From Anaerolineae bacterium (lineage in GTDB: Bacteria; Chloroflexota; Anaerolineae; 4572-78; J111), in the NCBI GenBank assembly GCA_020433785.1, contig JAGRCC010000054.1, forward strand, positions 1-16,232: a stretch of DNA of 16,232 bases, written 5' to 3'. Below the pieces are notes generated by a model, which worked only from the letters and a program-made list of their open reading frames with translations, ran no database searches and was not told where the DNA came from. Both the position numbers and the translations under genes were made by a program. The stretch's first letter is position 1, and the number at the start of each line of letters is the position of its first letter. Positions 14,868 through 16,232 of the stretch are shown here, one piece after another.

Positions 14868-14876
14868 AGTATAGCA
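14868..14876 (-). promoter_or_regulatory. Possible extended -10 promoter for the amidase-nrnA unit
   Basis: On the minus strand the sequence TGCTATACT matches an extended -10 element (TGn plus TATACT). No good -35 is found 16-18 bases upstream, which such promoters can tolerate. The leader would be about 30 bases. It lies back to back with the plus-strand promoter of the AAA+ gene. Confidence 0.4.
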
Positions 14877-14879
14877 AAA

Positions 14880-14908
14880 TTGACCAGTCTGGCTATAATG
14901 ACTATCAT
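14880..14908 (+). promoter_or_regulatory. Sigma-70-type promoter for the AAA+ ATPase gene
   Basis: TTGACC (14880-14885), 17 bases, then TATCAT (14903-14908). A perfect TATAAT also lies at 14894-14899 but has no -35 at proper spacing. Start of transcription near 14915 would leave a leader of about 45 bases. Confidence 0.55.
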
Positions 14909-14961
14909 ATCACACAAGTTTCCCCCATATCGACTGCGGCATTTAATATTTGGAGGATGTT

Positions 14962-16232
14962 ATGAGTGACACTCGTGCAGGAACGGGACGATTAAGAACG
15001 CTTCAAGGAGGCGATGGGCCTCGACGCAAAAGTACCGATGATTTGATTGCCCTTGGCGATGCCTTAGCCTCAAACCCCGATGAGTCGACAGGTTTGAGAC
15101 ACGTTTTTGAAGAGCCACGCTCGATCGAGGAAACGCGTATTCCTCAAACTTTTATTGCCGATTTGGCCCTAAAGACGCTCTACTTTAGCGGTACAATGTT
15201 GGCCGGTCAAATAGCGCAAATGATGCGCCTGCATTTCAGCGGGGTTGTAGAACCCATTCTTCGCTCGTTGAAGGCGCAACAGCTTGTTGAAGTGATCGGC
15301 GGCAGCAGTCTTAATTCGGCCTCATACCAATATTCAATTACCAGCAAAGGGGGCGAACGGGCCCGGGAACTCATTGCTCGCAATCGCTACATTGGGCCGT
15401 GCCCGGTTTCGTTGCGGCACTATGTTGAAGCGGTTGAGCTTCAGGCTAAACGGCGGGTGCTGGTCAAAGAAGCCGAAGTGCGCAAAGCCATGAAGGGCTT
15501 GATCTTGGCTGAAGATATTTTTCAGCGCATCGGTCCGGCAGTTAACTCGAATGAGTCGGTTTTTATTTACGGCCCGCCCGGTAACGGTAAAACCAGTATT
15601 GCCAAAGCCATCGGCCTTGATCTGCTGCCGGGCAATATTATGATCCCCCACGCCGTTTATGAAGACGGCCAAATTATCAAAGTTTACGATCCGGAGTCGC
15701 ACCGGCCGATTGATACGATCGAGGAACAGTTGGCCGAAGTCAACAACCTTGATAAGCGGTGGGTGCGTAGCTATCCGCCGATTGTCATTACCGGCGGCGA
15801 GTTGACCCTATCTGACCTGGATTTGGCCTGGAGCGACACCAACCGCTATTACGAAGCCCCCCTCCAGTTAAAAGCCAATGGCGGGGTGTTGGTCATCGAT
15901 GACTTTGGCCGGCAGCGAATGGAACCGACCGACTTGCTTAACCGCTGGATTGTGCCCCTAGAGGAAAAAATCGACTATTTAACTTTTCACACCGGTAAAA
16001 AATTCCCCATTCCTTTCAAAACACTGCTGGTCTTTTCTACCAACTTAGAGCCGCGCTCGTTGGTGGATGAAGCGTTTCTCCGGCGGATTAGCCATAAGCT
16101 TAGAGTTGATGATCCCTCAAAAGAGCAGTTCTTCGATATATTTTTATCGGCTTGTAAAATTTACGGAGTGGAATTCAACCGTGATGCTTTCAACTATCTC
16201 ATGAAAAAACATTACACCGATATCAATCGGCC
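14962..16232 (+). CDS. AAA+ ATPase with N-terminal winged-helix-like domain (C-terminus cut by window edge)
   Basis: An open frame of 423 codons runs off the right edge. ATG 14962 has GGAGG (14952-14956) at 5 bases. Residues 1 to about 55 are polar. Residues about 60-135 look like a winged helix: ADLALKTLYFSGTMLAGQIA, VVEPILRSLKAQQLVEVIG and the wing YQYSITSKGGERARELI. The ATPase core shows Walker A GPPGNGKTS (204-212), Walker B GVLVIDDFGR (308-317), sensor-1 LLVFSTN (355-361) and an Arg pair in DEAFLRRI (369-376), the usual place for an arginine finger. It is thus likely a cytoplasmic oligomeric remodelling or regulatory ATPase with a substrate- or DNA-recognising head. Lack of a GAFTGA loop argues against a sigma-54 activator. 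The partner and pathway cannot be told from this window. Confidence 0.85.
   Translation, partial: MSDTRAGTGRLRTLQGGDGPRRKSTDDLIALGDALASNPDESTGLRHVFEEPRSIEETRIPQTFIADLALKTLYFSGTMLAGQIAQMMRLHFSGVVEPILRSLKAQQLVEVIGGSSLNSASYQYSITSKGGERARELIARNRYIGPCPVSLRHYVEAVELQAKRRVLVKEAEVRKAMKGLILAEDIFQRIGPAVNSNESVFIYGPPGNGKTSIAKAIGLDLLPGNIMIPHAVYEDGQIIKVYDPESHRPIDTIEEQLAEVNNLDKRWVRSYPPIVITGGELTLSDLDLAWSDTNRYYEAPLQLKANGGVLVIDDFGRQRMEPTDLLNRWIVPLEEKIDYLTFHTGKKFPIPFKTLLVFSTNLEPRSLVDEAFLRRISHKLRVDDPSKEQFFDIFLSACKIYGVEFNRDAFNYLMKKHYTDINR

Overview
The window looks like chromosomal DNA of a free-living bacterium, most probably Chloroflexota (Anaerolineae-like). This is inferred from gene style only: a lipoprotein binding protein with a long Ala/Glu/Pro linker, an amidase next to an NrnA-type phosphoesterase, a PEP/pyruvate-binding protein without the phospho-His domain, and medium-to-high GC genes separated by AT-rich spacers. 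No rRNA, tRNA or CRISPR array is visible, and there is no intact insertion sequence. Both ends are cut inside genes.

Layout. 1-670 (minus) is the N-terminal part of a CtpE-like P-type ATPase. 671-1329 is a 660-base spacer with a 112-bp MITE-like element and a perfect 22-bp tandem duplication, otherwise without genes. 1330-6805 (plus) is a complete branched-chain/polar amino-acid type ABC importer, livK-livH-livM-livG-livF, closed by a two-CBS-domain protein. A hairpin separates livK from livH; the remaining genes are packed tightly (1-bp gap, 4-bp overlap, 10-bp gap, 33-bp gap). 6939-8815 (plus) holds a MEMO-family protein with a PqqD-like N-terminal domain and an RluE-type 23S rRNA pseudouridine synthase. 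9062-9385 (plus) is an OmpR-type winged helix without a receiver domain; it shares a bidirectional terminator with the converging gene.

9472-11832 (minus) is a 786-residue PEP/pyruvate-binding (PPDK_N) protein of unknown reaction. 12037-12354 (minus) is an FmdB-type zinc-ribbon protein with a repetitive Lys/Thr/Glu tail. 12539-14830 (minus) is a two-gene unit: amidase, then an NrnA-like DHH phosphoesterase. 14962 to the right edge (plus) is an AAA+ ATPase with an N-terminal winged-helix-like region, cut off by the window.

The genes are mainly nutrient uptake (Liv importer, possibly adenylate-sensed through the CBS protein), RNA maturation and turnover (RluE, NrnA) and poorly understood ATP-using proteins (PPDK_N protein, AAA+ ATPase). 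No defence island or obviously new multi-gene system is visible. The most worthwhile leads are the PPDK_N protein with a GPGRWGS C-terminal domain, the winged-helix AAA+ ATPase, the PqqD-like/MEMO fusion, the CBS protein in the liv operon, and the MITE-like element just upstream of the P-type ATPase.
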